Assembly: GCA_958421945.1 (NCBI GenBank)
Contig: CATZMZ010000010.1
Span: forward strand, 1 to 59,349
Origin: an uncultured Eubacteriales bacterium
Lineage (GTDB): Bacteria; Bacillota; Clostridia; Christensenellales; Borkfalkiaceae
Direction: 5' to 3'
Length of the DNA: 59,349 nt
Shown: one piece after another, positions 48,856-56,097 of the stretch
Position numbering within the stretch: position 1 is the stretch's first letter
How the letters are laid out: each line of letters begins with the position of its first letter
Notes under the pieces: model-generated
Databases searched by the model: none
What the model was told of the DNA's origin: nothing
What the model saw: only the letters and a program-made list of their open reading frames with translations
Translations under genes and position numbers: made by a program

Positions 48856-49953
48856 ATGAAATTAGGCGTGGTCGGTCTTCCTAACGTAGGGAAATCAACT
48901 TTGTTCAATGCTATAACCCAAGCCGGCGCTGAATGCGCTAATTATCCCTTCTGCACGATAGAACCAAACGTCGGCATCGTTGCCGTTCCCGACGAACGGT
49001 TAAACGTTCTCGGCAAAATGTATAATACAAAAAAAATTACCCCCGCCGTCGTTGAATTCGTCGATATCGCTGGGCTTGTTAAGGGTGCGTCGCGTGGCGA
49101 AGGTTTAGGCAATAAATTCCTTGCAAACATAAGGGAAACGGACGCTATCGTTCACGTCGTCAGATGCTTCGAGGACGAAAACGTTACTCACGTTGACGGT
49201 TCTGTCGACCCCGTTCGCGATATAGAAACCATCGATATGGAGCTTATTTTCGCCGACGTGGAAACAGTTAAGAAAAAACTCGATAAAGCTCAAGGTCTTA
49301 TCAAAACGGGCGACAAAAAATATAAAATCGAAACGGAATTTTTAAACCGCCTGCTTGAACACCTTAACTCTCTTAAACCCGCCAGAACTTTCATTCTTTC
49401 CGACGACGAGCGCGATTACATGAAAAGTTTGTTCCTTTTAACCGATAAGCCGGTCATTTACACTGCGAACGTTTCTGAGGACGATATGGGCAAAAACGAA
49501 GAAGATATTCCGCTCGCTAAAAGAGTTATCGATTTCGCCAAAGCCGAAAATTCTGAATATATGGTTATCTGCGCGAAAACCGAAGAAGAATTAACAACTC
49601 TTTCAGAAGATGACAGACAAATGTTTTTGACCGAACTCGGCGTTAAAGAAAGCGGACTCGATAAGCTCGTTAAAACCTCTTACAGGGTTTTGGGACTTAT
49701 CAGCTATCTCACCGCGGGCGAAAAAGAAGTTCGCGCATGGACGATTGAAAAAGGCACGAAAGCCCCCCAGGCCGCCGGAAAAATTCATTCCGATTTTGAA
49801 AAAGGCTTTATCCGCGCCGAAATTGTCGATTACGACGTTCTCGTTGCGCTCGGCTCGTTTAACGCCGCCAAGGAAAAAGGCAAGGTTCGCTCGGAAGGCA
49901 AGGATTACGTCATTTGCGACGGCGACGTCGTTTTGTTCAAGTTTAACGTTTAA
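48856..49953 (+). CDS. ychF: Ribosome-binding ATPase YchF
   Basis: The 365-residue Obg-family protein hydrolyses ATP. It has the P-loop Gly-Leu-Pro-Asn-Val-Gly-Lys-Ser at residues 7-14, Asp-Ile-Ala-Gly-Leu-Val-Lys-Gly-Ala, the nucleotide-specificity loop near Thr-Ala-Asn-Val-Ser-Glu and a C-terminal TGS domain. The length is normal. A GGAG site lies about eight bases before the ATG. Confidence 0.96.
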   Translation: MKLGVVGLPNVGKSTLFNAITQAGAECANYPFCTIEPNVGIVAVPDERLNVLGKMYNTKKITPAVVEFVDIAGLVKGASRGEGLGNKFLANIRETDAIVHVVRCFEDENVTHVDGSVDPVRDIETIDMELIFADVETVKKKLDKAQGLIKTGDKKYKIETEFLNRLLEHLNSLKPARTFILSDDERDYMKSLFLLTDKPVIYTANVSEDDMGKNEEDIPLAKRVIDFAKAENSEYMVICAKTEEELTTLSEDDRQMFLTELGVKESGLDKLVKTSYRVLGLISYLTAGEKEVRAWTIEKGTKAPQAAGKIHSDFEKGFIRAEIVDYDVLVALGSFNAAKEKGKVRSEGKDYVICDGDVVLFKFNV

Positions 49954-50128
49954 CTTCTTTCGGGTTTTAGCTTAATCGTTCTATACGCGGTTTTTTGTTT
50001 TACCGTACGGGCTTCGGTCTTTACCGCTCACACCCCTGCTCCGATGCAATTTCGCAAGTTATTTCGTTATTTTATGTACTTGCTTTAATTTACGCATTTT
50101 TATTCCGCAAAAGCGCATACTGTAACCG

Positions 50129-51052
50129 ATGAAAAAACGTTTTTACGCAAAATGGTTTTTAAGTTCGGTTGTTGCAGCTTTTTGCGGGATTTTTTTATGC
50201 TTTAATTTCTGTTTTGGCGGTTTTGGCGTAAATCTCTTTTCCCCCGCGTTTTCTTCCCGTTCCGTTTCAGCCGAAATGCCTTTTTACGCCCTTAATCCCC
50301 AAAAAATCTGCTTGCGGGCGGAGTTCTATACATCATACGTTACCTCCTCCGACGAGAGGAAACATAACGTTAAAACGGCGGCAAACGCGCTTAATAACGT
50401 ACTCGTGGACGTGGGCGGCGAGTTTTCGTTTAATTATACGGTCGGTGCGCGCACCGAAAGCCGCGGATATAAAAAAGCTAAAATCATCGTGGACGGCAAA
50501 TTCGTGGACGGAGTGGGCGGCGGCGTTTGTCAGGTTTCGTCAACACTTTATAACGCCGTGTTGCTTGCAGGGTTGCAGGTAACCGAGTTTCACGCGCATA
50601 GTCTCCCCGTTTCTTACGTTGCGCCGTCTTTCGATGCTATGGTTAATTCAGGCAGCGCGGATTTAAAATTTGTCAACAATACTCATAATCCGATTATTAT
50701 TAAATCGGTTACTGACGATTCTCAAATAAAAATATCTATTTTCGGCGAGCCGTTAAAAGAAAAATACGTTCGACAAAGCAGAATTATAGAAGAAATCCCC
50801 GCCTGCTTCGGTGACCCCATAAAAGACGTAAACGGCGATTTCCCCGACCTTTTCGAAGGCGAAACGAAAATTCTGTCTTACGGAAGAAACGGCTATAAAA
50901 GCGAAGGTTTACTTTTAAAACTCGTCAACGGGAAACTTGTTTCCTCAAAACTTATCAGAACGGATAAATATAACTGCGTTAAAGGGGTTATCGTCGAGGG
51001 TACGCGGAAAAAATCACCCGACGTTGCGATAATTTCTGACGAAAATCAATAA
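50129..51052 (+). CDS. VanW-family exported protein
   Basis: The 307-residue protein has an N-terminal signal or anchor (Lys-Lys, then a hydrophobic stretch of about 25 residues) and the VanW core: Asn-Val-Lys-Thr-Ala-Ala-Asn-Ala-Leu-Asn, Gly-Glu-Phe-Ser-Phe-Asn, Gly-Gly-Gly-Val-Cys-Gln-Val-Ser-Ser-Thr-Leu-Tyr-Asn. VanW proteins are common in Clostridia; a wall-related role is assumed because vanW occurs in vanB vancomycin clusters, but the function is not established. No other van gene is present. The 175-base gap after ychF holds nothing else that I recognise. Confidence 0.88.
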   Translation: MKKRFYAKWFLSSVVAAFCGIFLCFNFCFGGFGVNLFSPAFSSRSVSAEMPFYALNPQKICLRAEFYTSYVTSSDERKHNVKTAANALNNVLVDVGGEFSFNYTVGARTESRGYKKAKIIVDGKFVDGVGGGVCQVSSTLYNAVLLAGLQVTEFHAHSLPVSYVAPSFDAMVNSGSADLKFVNNTHNPIIIKSVTDDSQIKISIFGEPLKEKYVRQSRIIEEIPACFGDPIKDVNGDFPDLFEGETKILSYGRNGYKSEGLLLKLVNGKLVSSKLIRTDKYNCVKGVIVEGTRKKSPDVAIISDENQ

Positions 51053-51088
51053 AAGTTAAAGTATTTTGGATAAAGTTATAAAAATACT

Positions 51089-51117
51089 TTGACAAATTCA
51101 ATCAATTATGGTAACAT
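51089..51117 (+). promoter_or_regulatory. Strong promoter upstream of tRNA-Ser
   Basis: A perfect TTGACA and TAACAT are 17 bases apart on the plus strand. The predicted start is about 175 bases upstream of the tRNA, so the primary transcript has a long 5' part. Confidence 0.8.
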
Positions 51118-51298
51118 ATCGTAGGTAAAGGATGAAGCAACGTGCATTTAAGGCGCGTCCGCTCGCATTTCGCTCGCGGACTTTGGTTGCAAACAATTGA
51201 TAGCGCTATTTGTTTGACGTTTGATTATCCCGCACAGACAGCCTTAACATCGTCGAGACAAACACACGATAACAGCTTAAAAAATTATTAAACGGTAC
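51118..51298 (+). other. Transcribed leader before tRNA-Ser, possible structured RNA
   Basis: About 180 bases lie between the promoter and the tRNA without a credible reading frame. They include a GTCCGC/GCGGAC hairpin (51157-51181) rich in GC in an otherwise AT-rich stretch. It may be only a processed tRNA leader or a small RNA. I could not match SRP, 6S or tmRNA consensus parts. Confidence 0.4.
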
Positions 51299-51391
51299 GG
51301 AGAAATACCCAAGTGGCTCAAGGGGCTCCCCTGCTAAGGGAGTAGTATGGCTTAAACCGTAGCGAGGGTTCAAATCCCTCTTTCTCCGCCA
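51299..51391 (+). tRNA. tRNA-Ser (anticodon GCU)
   Basis: GGAGAAA pairs with TTTCTCC in the acceptor stem, followed by discriminator G and an encoded CCA. The anticodon stem CTCCC/GGGAG encloses CTGCTAA with anticodon GCT at 51333-51335. A long variable arm and a T arm (GAGGG-TTCAAAT-CCCTC) follow. The total of 93 bases is typical of a class II tRNA-Ser reading AGC and AGU. Confidence 0.97.
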
Positions 51392-51396
51392 AGTGA

Positions 51397-51440
51397 AACT
51401 CGTTTGAACTTTTTACGTTCAGACGAGTTTTCTTTTATTT
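51397..51440 (+). terminator. tRNA-Ser terminator
   Basis: A 13-base stem (51397-51409 with 51417-51429, one G-U pair) is followed by TTCTTTTATTT on the plus strand, six bases after the tRNA. Confidence 0.88.
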
Positions 51441-51582
51441 ATTCTAGGTTTTTACCACTTTCAATTTCTTTTAACTGCTTTTTGTTAAGGCGTTTAGTTT
51501 CTCTATCGTTTGAGTTATAAAGAATAATAACCTTATCATCATACAAAATAACACGATTTATAAACGAGCTTATAATCGACAT
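51439..51582 (-). pseudogene. C-terminal fragment of a serine recombinase
   Basis: The 47-codon frame matches the end of large serine recombinases (Ile-Asn-Arg-Val-Ile-Leu-Tyr-Asp-Asp-Lys-Val-Ile-Ile-Leu-Tyr-Asn). Everything upstream is lost. It lies directly behind tRNA-Ser and its terminator, so it may be debris of an element that used this region. It is unrelated in sequence to the tail of the recombinase at 5117. Confidence 0.6.
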
Positions 51583-51585
51583 AAT

Positions 51586-51834
51586 TCCGTTTCATCCGAT
51601 ATTGCCTTTTTTAATCTCGCACCCGAACAGAACTACGTTTTAATGAATAACATAACAACGGGCGGCGACGTTTTTGATGACGCGGTAAGCTGGACGGCGT
51701 TAGGCGCGAGCAGCCAAAACGGTTTGTCGGGAACGTTCAACGGAAACGGTCATAAAATTTTCGTTTCGGCACAAATCGGAAGAAAATCGGTCGAAAGACA
51801 AGATTTAGCGGAAACAAAACGCCAACATGCGTGA
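51586..51834 (+). pseudogene. Fragment of a repeat-containing surface protein
   Basis: The frame has Tyr-Val-Leu-x-Asn-Asn-Ile-Thr, then Trp-Thr-Ala-Leu-Gly and Phe-Asn-Gly-Asn-Gly-His-Lys-Ile. This pattern is typical of the beta-rich repeats (GLUG-associated) of large clostridial surface proteins. About 60 residues are recognisable; then the frame runs into unrelated sequence. It has no signal peptide or start with a ribosome-binding site, so it is a remnant. Confidence 0.5.
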
Positions 51835-51854
51835 AAAACGCAGGAAAAATTTTT

Positions 51855-51898
51855 ATAAAAGCCGCGGGGATATTTCTTCAATACCCCCGCGGCAGGCT
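51855..51898. terminator. Bidirectional terminator downstream of pyrB
   Basis: GCCGCGGGG pairs with CCCCGCGGC (51861-51869 with 51885-51893). On the plus strand it is followed by AGGCTTTTTATT and on the minus strand by TTTTATAAAAATTTTT. It can end the pyr operon and plus-strand transcription. Confidence 0.8.
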
Positions 51899-51997
51899 TT
51901 TTATTATTTAGTTATTAAAAACAACGGTTCAAGCGTAACCATCAGACAGTTAAACTTTAGCTCTATTGTCCGTTAATCCGTAAGAAGACAGGCGGGG

Positions 51998-53101
51998 TTA
52001 AATCTCCGCGTCGCAATACGCGCACCTCGTTTTGCCCTGCTTGTCCTTATACGCCAGATTTTCAAGTTCCTGCTCCGTCGTGGTTATGCAATGACGGGAT
52101 TTACATTTTGTTTCGGAAACGAACGTTTCTCTTTCCCCGTCGGTTTCGGTCTGTTTGCCGCGTTTTTGCCACGCGTTTGCACATTTTTCTTTTTCTTCGA
52201 GCAGCTTCATAATTAAAGCCATTCTCATCAGCTTGCCGTTATAAGTCTGGCGGAAATAGCTTGCACGCGGGTCTTTATCCACCTTTACGGAAATTTCGTT
52301 TACTCTCGGAAGCGGGTGCAAAACGAACGTATCGGGCTTCGCTTTGCGCATCTTTTCTTCCGTTAAAACGTAACTGTCTTTAAGTCTTTCATATTCGGCT
52401 TGAGAGGCAAATCGTTCTTGCTGAATTCTCGTCATATACAAAACATCGAGTTCGCCGATACAGTCGTCAAGCGAAGTCGTTTCGACGTACGGCACGCCGT
52501 TTTCTTCCAAAACGTCCTTTTTTATCAAATCGGGAAGCGAAAGTTCTTTCGGCGAAATCAAGACGAAGCGTATCCCTTTATATCTCACCATTGCTTCGAT
52601 AAGCGAATGAATGGTTCTGCCGTATTTCAAATCACCGCAAAGTCCTATCGTAAGGTTATTTAATCTTCCTTTATCGAAATAAATCGTGCAGAGGTCGGCA
52701 ATCGTTTGCGTGGGATGAAAATGCCCGCCGTCGCCCGCGTTGACGAGCGGAACGAGAGAGTGCTTCGCTGCAACAAGCGGCGCGCCCTCTTTGGGGTGGC
52801 GCATAGCGATTATATCCACGTAGCCCGAAACGACCGTTGACGTATCCGCAACGCTTTCACCCTTGCTTGCCGAGGAGTTTTTTCCGTCGGAAAACCCGAC
52901 AACAGAGCCGCCGAGCGAAAGCATTGCCGTTTCGAAGCTTAAACGCGTGCGGGTCGACGGTTCGAAAAATAGCGTCGCAAGGATTTTTCCCTTGCACCTT
53001 TCCTTATACTTTTCGGGTTCGTTTTTTATGTCTTTCGCAACGGAAATCAGCTCGTCGATTTCTTCTACCGACAGGTCGGTCACGTTAATTAAATGCCTCA
53101 T
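51998..53101 (-). CDS. pyrB: Aspartate carbamoyltransferase with PyrI-like zinc tail
   Basis: The 367-residue protein carries the whole catalytic chain (about 1-305): Ser-Thr-Arg-Thr-Arg-Leu-Ser-Phe-Glu (carbamoyl phosphate loop) near residue 53 and His-Pro-Leu-Pro-Arg-Val near residue 265. The last about 50 residues have Cys-x4-Cys-Ile-Thr-Thr-Thr-Glu-Gln-Glu-Leu and Cys-x-x-Cys, the zinc domain of the regulatory chain PyrI, without the nucleotide-binding allosteric domain. It commits carbamoyl phosphate to pyrimidine synthesis. It is the last gene of the pyr operon, one base after pyrE. Confidence 0.94.
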   Translation of the reverse strand: MRHLINVTDLSVEEIDELISVAKDIKNEPEKYKERCKGKILATLFFEPSTRTRLSFETAMLSLGGSVVGFSDGKNSSASKGESVADTSTVVSGYVDIIAMRHPKEGAPLVAAKHSLVPLVNAGDGGHFHPTQTIADLCTIYFDKGRLNNLTIGLCGDLKYGRTIHSLIEAMVRYKGIRFVLISPKELSLPDLIKKDVLEENGVPYVETTSLDDCIGELDVLYMTRIQQERFASQAEYERLKDSYVLTEEKMRKAKPDTFVLHPLPRVNEISVKVDKDPRASYFRQTYNGKLMRMALIMKLLEEKEKCANAWQKRGKQTETDGERETFVSETKCKSRHCITTTEQELENLAYKDKQGKTRCAYCDAEI

Positions 53102-53102
53102 A

Positions 53103-53750
53103 CTATTTATCTCCGTTTATCCAGCTTTCGTCCGAGGGGTTATCTCTGAATTTAAGAAGTCTTTTAACGTCCTTTTCGTCGATATAATTCTCTTCGACAG
53201 CAACCTCGGCTATGCAATCGAAATCTGTAAGGCTAACGTTTTTCACGTCGGCTTCCTTTAATCTGTCAATCCCCTTTTTCATACCGTAAGTGAAAATGCT
53301 GACGACGCCCAGAACGTCCGCGCCGACTTCCCGCAAAGCTTCAACCGTTTCGATAACGCTGCCGCCCGTCGAAATCAAGTCCTCGATAACGACGGTTTTT
53401 TGACCTTGTTCGAGCTTGCCCTCTATGCGGTTACACCTGCCGTGGTCCTTATTGCCCGACCTGACGTAACCCATAGGAATTCCAATTATATGCGCGGCGA
53501 TGGCGGCGTGCGCAATCCCCGCGGTGGAAGTTCCCATAAGAATTTCCGCATCGGGAAACTCCTTTTTTACCGTTTCGGCAATAGCGTTTTCGACGTCGTT
53601 TCTGACGGAAACGTCCGACAAAGTCAATCTGTTGTCGCAATAAACGGGACTTTTAATGCCGCTTGCCCAAACGAAAGGCTCTGCGGGGCGGAAAAACACC
53701 GCCTTTATCGCTAATAAATCTTTTGCTATCTTTTTTTTAACGTTTTCCAT
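53103..53750 (-). CDS. pyrE: Orotate phosphoribosyltransferase
   Basis: The 215-residue enzyme joins orotate and PRPP to give OMP. The PRPP-binding motif Val-Val-Ile-Glu-Asp-Leu-Ile-Ser-Thr-Gly-Gly-Ser is near residue 120, and Lys-Ser-Pro-Val-Tyr-Cys-Asp-Asn-Arg is near the N-terminus. It lies between pyrF and pyrB with gaps of 13 and 1 bases. Confidence 0.96.
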   Translation of the reverse strand: MENVKKKIAKDLLAIKAVFFRPAEPFVWASGIKSPVYCDNRLTLSDVSVRNDVENAIAETVKKEFPDAEILMGTSTAGIAHAAIAAHIIGIPMGYVRSGNKDHGRCNRIEGKLEQGQKTVVIEDLISTGGSVIETVEALREVGADVLGVVSIFTYGMKKGIDRLKEADVKNVSLTDFDCIAEVAVEENYIDEKDVKRLLKFRDNPSDESWINGDK

Positions 53751-53763
53751 TATTCGCTCTCCT

Positions 53764-54462
53764 TTAACCTAAAAATTCTTTAACGCATCTTTCGTAAGCC
53801 TGCACGGGATTTTCCGCGCGCGTAATCGGTCGCCCGACTACGATATAATCGGAGCCGATTTTTCTCGCTTCTGCGGGTGTGGTAACACGCTTTTGGTCAC
53901 CCTTTTCGCCGTCCGCAAACCTTACGCCCGGAGTTACGGTTATAAATTCTTTTCCGCAGACGGAATGAACTTTATCCGCTTCTAGCGGAGAACATACGAC
54001 GCCGTCAAGCCCTGACGTTTTAGCGTTTAACGCGTAAGACATAATCGTTTTTTCCATATCCTCGGAAATTAAAAGTTCGTCTTTAAGCATGCGCGAGTCC
54101 GTACTCGTAAGCTGCGTAACCGCGATAAGCAACGGGCGAGTGCCGTCCGACCGCGTAACTCCTTCGACCGCGGCTTTCATCATTTCGCTTCCGCCGGCTG
54201 CGTGCAGGTTGCATATATCGACGTTAAGTCCGGATAAAACGCGCATTGCGCTTTTAACCGTATTCGGGATATCGTGAAGCTTTAAGTCGAGGAAAATTTT
54301 ATGCCCGCGCCTTTTAATTTCGCGGACTATTTCCGGTCCTTCCGAATAAAAAAGCTCCATACCTATTTTGACAAACGGTTTTTTGTCTTTGAATTTATCC
54401 AAAAACCCGTACACCTCGTCTTTGCTTGAAAAATCAAGCGCGATTATTACGTCAGTTGCCAT
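53764..54462 (-). CDS. pyrF: Orotidine 5'-phosphate decarboxylase
   Basis: The 232-residue TIM-barrel enzyme makes UMP from OMP. The catalytic Asp-Leu-Lys-Leu-His-Asp-Ile-Pro-Asn-Thr is near residue 59, and Pro-Gly-Val-Arg near residue 178 with Gly-Arg-Pro-Ile-Thr at about 214 bind phosphate. It overlaps the end of pyrD by 11 bases. Confidence 0.97.
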   Translation of the reverse strand: MATDVIIALDFSSKDEVYGFLDKFKDKKPFVKIGMELFYSEGPEIVREIKRRGHKIFLDLKLHDIPNTVKSAMRVLSGLNVDICNLHAAGGSEMMKAAVEGVTRSDGTRPLLIAVTQLTSTDSRMLKDELLISEDMEKTIMSYALNAKTSGLDGVVCSPLEADKVHSVCGKEFITVTPGVRFADGEKGDQKRVTTPAEARKIGSDYIVVGRPITRAENPVQAYERCVKEFLG

Positions 54463-55372
54463 CGTGTGCGCCTCCTATAATATCTTTTAATTTTTCTATT
54501 TTGTATTTTTTCATTACGTCGGGGAGCTTTTCGATTATCTCCTTACACGCGAACGGATTTATAAGGTTAGCCGTTCCGACCTGCACGGCGGTTGCGCCCG
54601 CAAGCATCATTTCGATAACGTTTTCTGCCGAAGATACGCCGCCCATTCCGATAATCGGAATTTTTACAGCCTCGTAAACCTTATAAACCATAGCGAGAGC
54701 GACGGGATAAAGTCCCTTGCCGGCATAACCCGCTATCTTGTTTGCGTTCACGGGTTTTCTCGTTTTTAAGTCGATTCGCATTCCCGTCAGCGTGTTTATA
54801 AGACTGACGCCGTCCGCCCCGCCCTCTTCGCACGCCTTCGCAAGAGATACGATATCCGTTACGTTTGGCGAAAGCTTTATATAAACGGGTTTATCGGTAA
54901 CCGCCTTTACGGCTTTCGTTACCTCGTAAACGTTTTCGGGCGAAGTGCCGAACGCCAGCCCGCCTTTTTCCACGTTCGGACAGCTGACGTTGACCTCGAT
55001 AAGTCCGACCTGTTCTTCCTTTCCGAAACGTTCGCACAGCGTAACGTAATCTTCGACGGAAAAACCGCTGACGTTAGCGATTACTTTTTTATGAAAATAA
55101 TTTTTCATTTCGGGCAACTCTTGAGCTATCACGTGTTCCATGCCGTTATTTTGAAGCCCGATGGAATTTATAACGCCCGTATCGCTTTCGGCTATCCGGG
55201 GAAGCGGATTGCCGTATCGCGGCAACACGGTTGTTCCCTTAAACGAAAACGTGCCGAGAATATTTATATCGTAAAACTCCGAAAATTCCTTGCCGTATCC
55301 GAACGTTCCGCTTGCGGGGATAACGGGGTTATCGAGCTGCCAGCCCGAAAGAGTTACCGAAGTATCTACCAT
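54452..55372 (-). CDS. pyrD: Dihydroorotate dehydrogenase B, catalytic subunit
   Basis: The 306-residue flavoprotein oxidises dihydroorotate. It has Pro-Ala-Ser-Gly-Thr-Phe-Gly near the start, the catalytic Cys in Val-Asn-Val-Ser-Cys-Pro-Asn, and Gly-Met-Gly-Gly-Val near residue 242. The catalytic Cys and the adjacent pyrK mark it as the NAD-dependent type 1B enzyme. It overlaps pyrK by seven bases. Confidence 0.96.
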   Translation of the reverse strand: MVDTSVTLSGWQLDNPVIPASGTFGYGKEFSEFYDINILGTFSFKGTTVLPRYGNPLPRIAESDTGVINSIGLQNNGMEHVIAQELPEMKNYFHKKVIANVSGFSVEDYVTLCERFGKEEQVGLIEVNVSCPNVEKGGLAFGTSPENVYEVTKAVKAVTDKPVYIKLSPNVTDIVSLAKACEEGGADGVSLINTLTGMRIDLKTRKPVNANKIAGYAGKGLYPVALAMVYKVYEAVKIPIIGMGGVSSAENVIEMMLAGATAVQVGTANLINPFACKEIIEKLPDVMKKYKIEKLKDIIGGAHDGN

Positions 55373-56097
55373 AATATTTCACTCCTTTTAAACACCGGAC
55401 CGTCCTTACAAACTCTCTTGCTGCCGCTTTTGGTTTTGCACGAACAGCCCATACACGCGCCGAATCCGCACGCCATTTTTTCTTCCATACTATATTCGCC
55501 ATCCGTTTTAACGACGCTTTCTATCGCGCGGAACATAGGCATCGGTCCGCAAGCATAAAAATACGTATAGTCAAGCGTTTTGATTACGTCCGTAACGAAG
55601 CCTTTTGCGCCCTGACTTCCGTCAACGGTCGTAAGATACACGTCCGCGCCGAGCGCGGCGAATCTGTCGCTATAAAAAATCTCGCTTTTCGTATTAAACC
55701 CAAGCGCTACGAGCGGTTTTTTCCCTTCTTTAATAAGTTCCTTGCACAGCTTATAAAGGGGCGGAATACCAACGCCGCCGCCTATTAAAAGCGGTCTTTC
55801 TCCGCTTGCGGAAAGGTTGTAACCGTTACCCAGCCCGACGAGAATATCGAGCTTGTCGCCCGATTTTAATCCGCTCATAATATCAGTACCTTTCCCTACG
55901 ACCTTATATACGAGCGTAAGCTTATCCGCGCATGAATCCGCAACCGAAATAGGACGGCGAAGGTAGCAATCCGGCACGGAAACGTTCACGAATTGTCCCG
56001 CGCGCTTTATTTCCGACACGTCGCCCGAAAGGTTCATTTCAAACACGTTTTCGGCGATTTTAACGTTATTTATTATCACGAAAATCTCTTTTTTCAT
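55366..56097 (-). CDS. pyrK: Dihydroorotate dehydrogenase B, electron-transfer subunit
   Basis: The 243-residue subunit passes electrons from PyrD to NAD. It has the FAD-binding Tyr-Leu-Arg-Arg-Pro-Ile-Ser, an NAD-site Gly-Gly-Gly-Val-Gly-Ile-Pro-Pro and a C-terminal 2Fe-2S motif with Met-Ala-Cys-Gly-Phe-Gly-Ala-Cys-Met-Gly-Cys and a final Cys in Val-Cys-Lys-Asp-Gly-Pro-Val-Phe. It overlaps carB by four bases and pyrD by seven. Confidence 0.96.
   Translation of the reverse strand: MKKEIFVIINNVKIAENVFEMNLSGDVSEIKRAGQFVNVSVPDCYLRRPISVADSCADKLTLVYKVVGKGTDIMSGLKSGDKLDILVGLGNGYNLSASGERPLLIGGGVGIPPLYKLCKELIKEGKKPLVALGFNTKSEIFYSDRFAALGADVYLTTVDGSQGAKGFVTDVIKTLDYTYFYACGPMPMFRAIESVVKTDGEYSMEEKMACGFGACMGCSCKTKSGSKRVCKDGPVFKRSEILW

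Noticed and set aside
50129..51052. Vancomycin resistance locus
   Set aside because: Only a VanW-family gene is present; there are no vanH/A/X or vanR/S genes, and VanW proteins are common outside resistance clusters.
51118..51298. T-box or SRP RNA before tRNA-Ser
   Set aside because: The T-box core GGGTGGTACCGCG-like segment and the SRP tetraloop region are absent.
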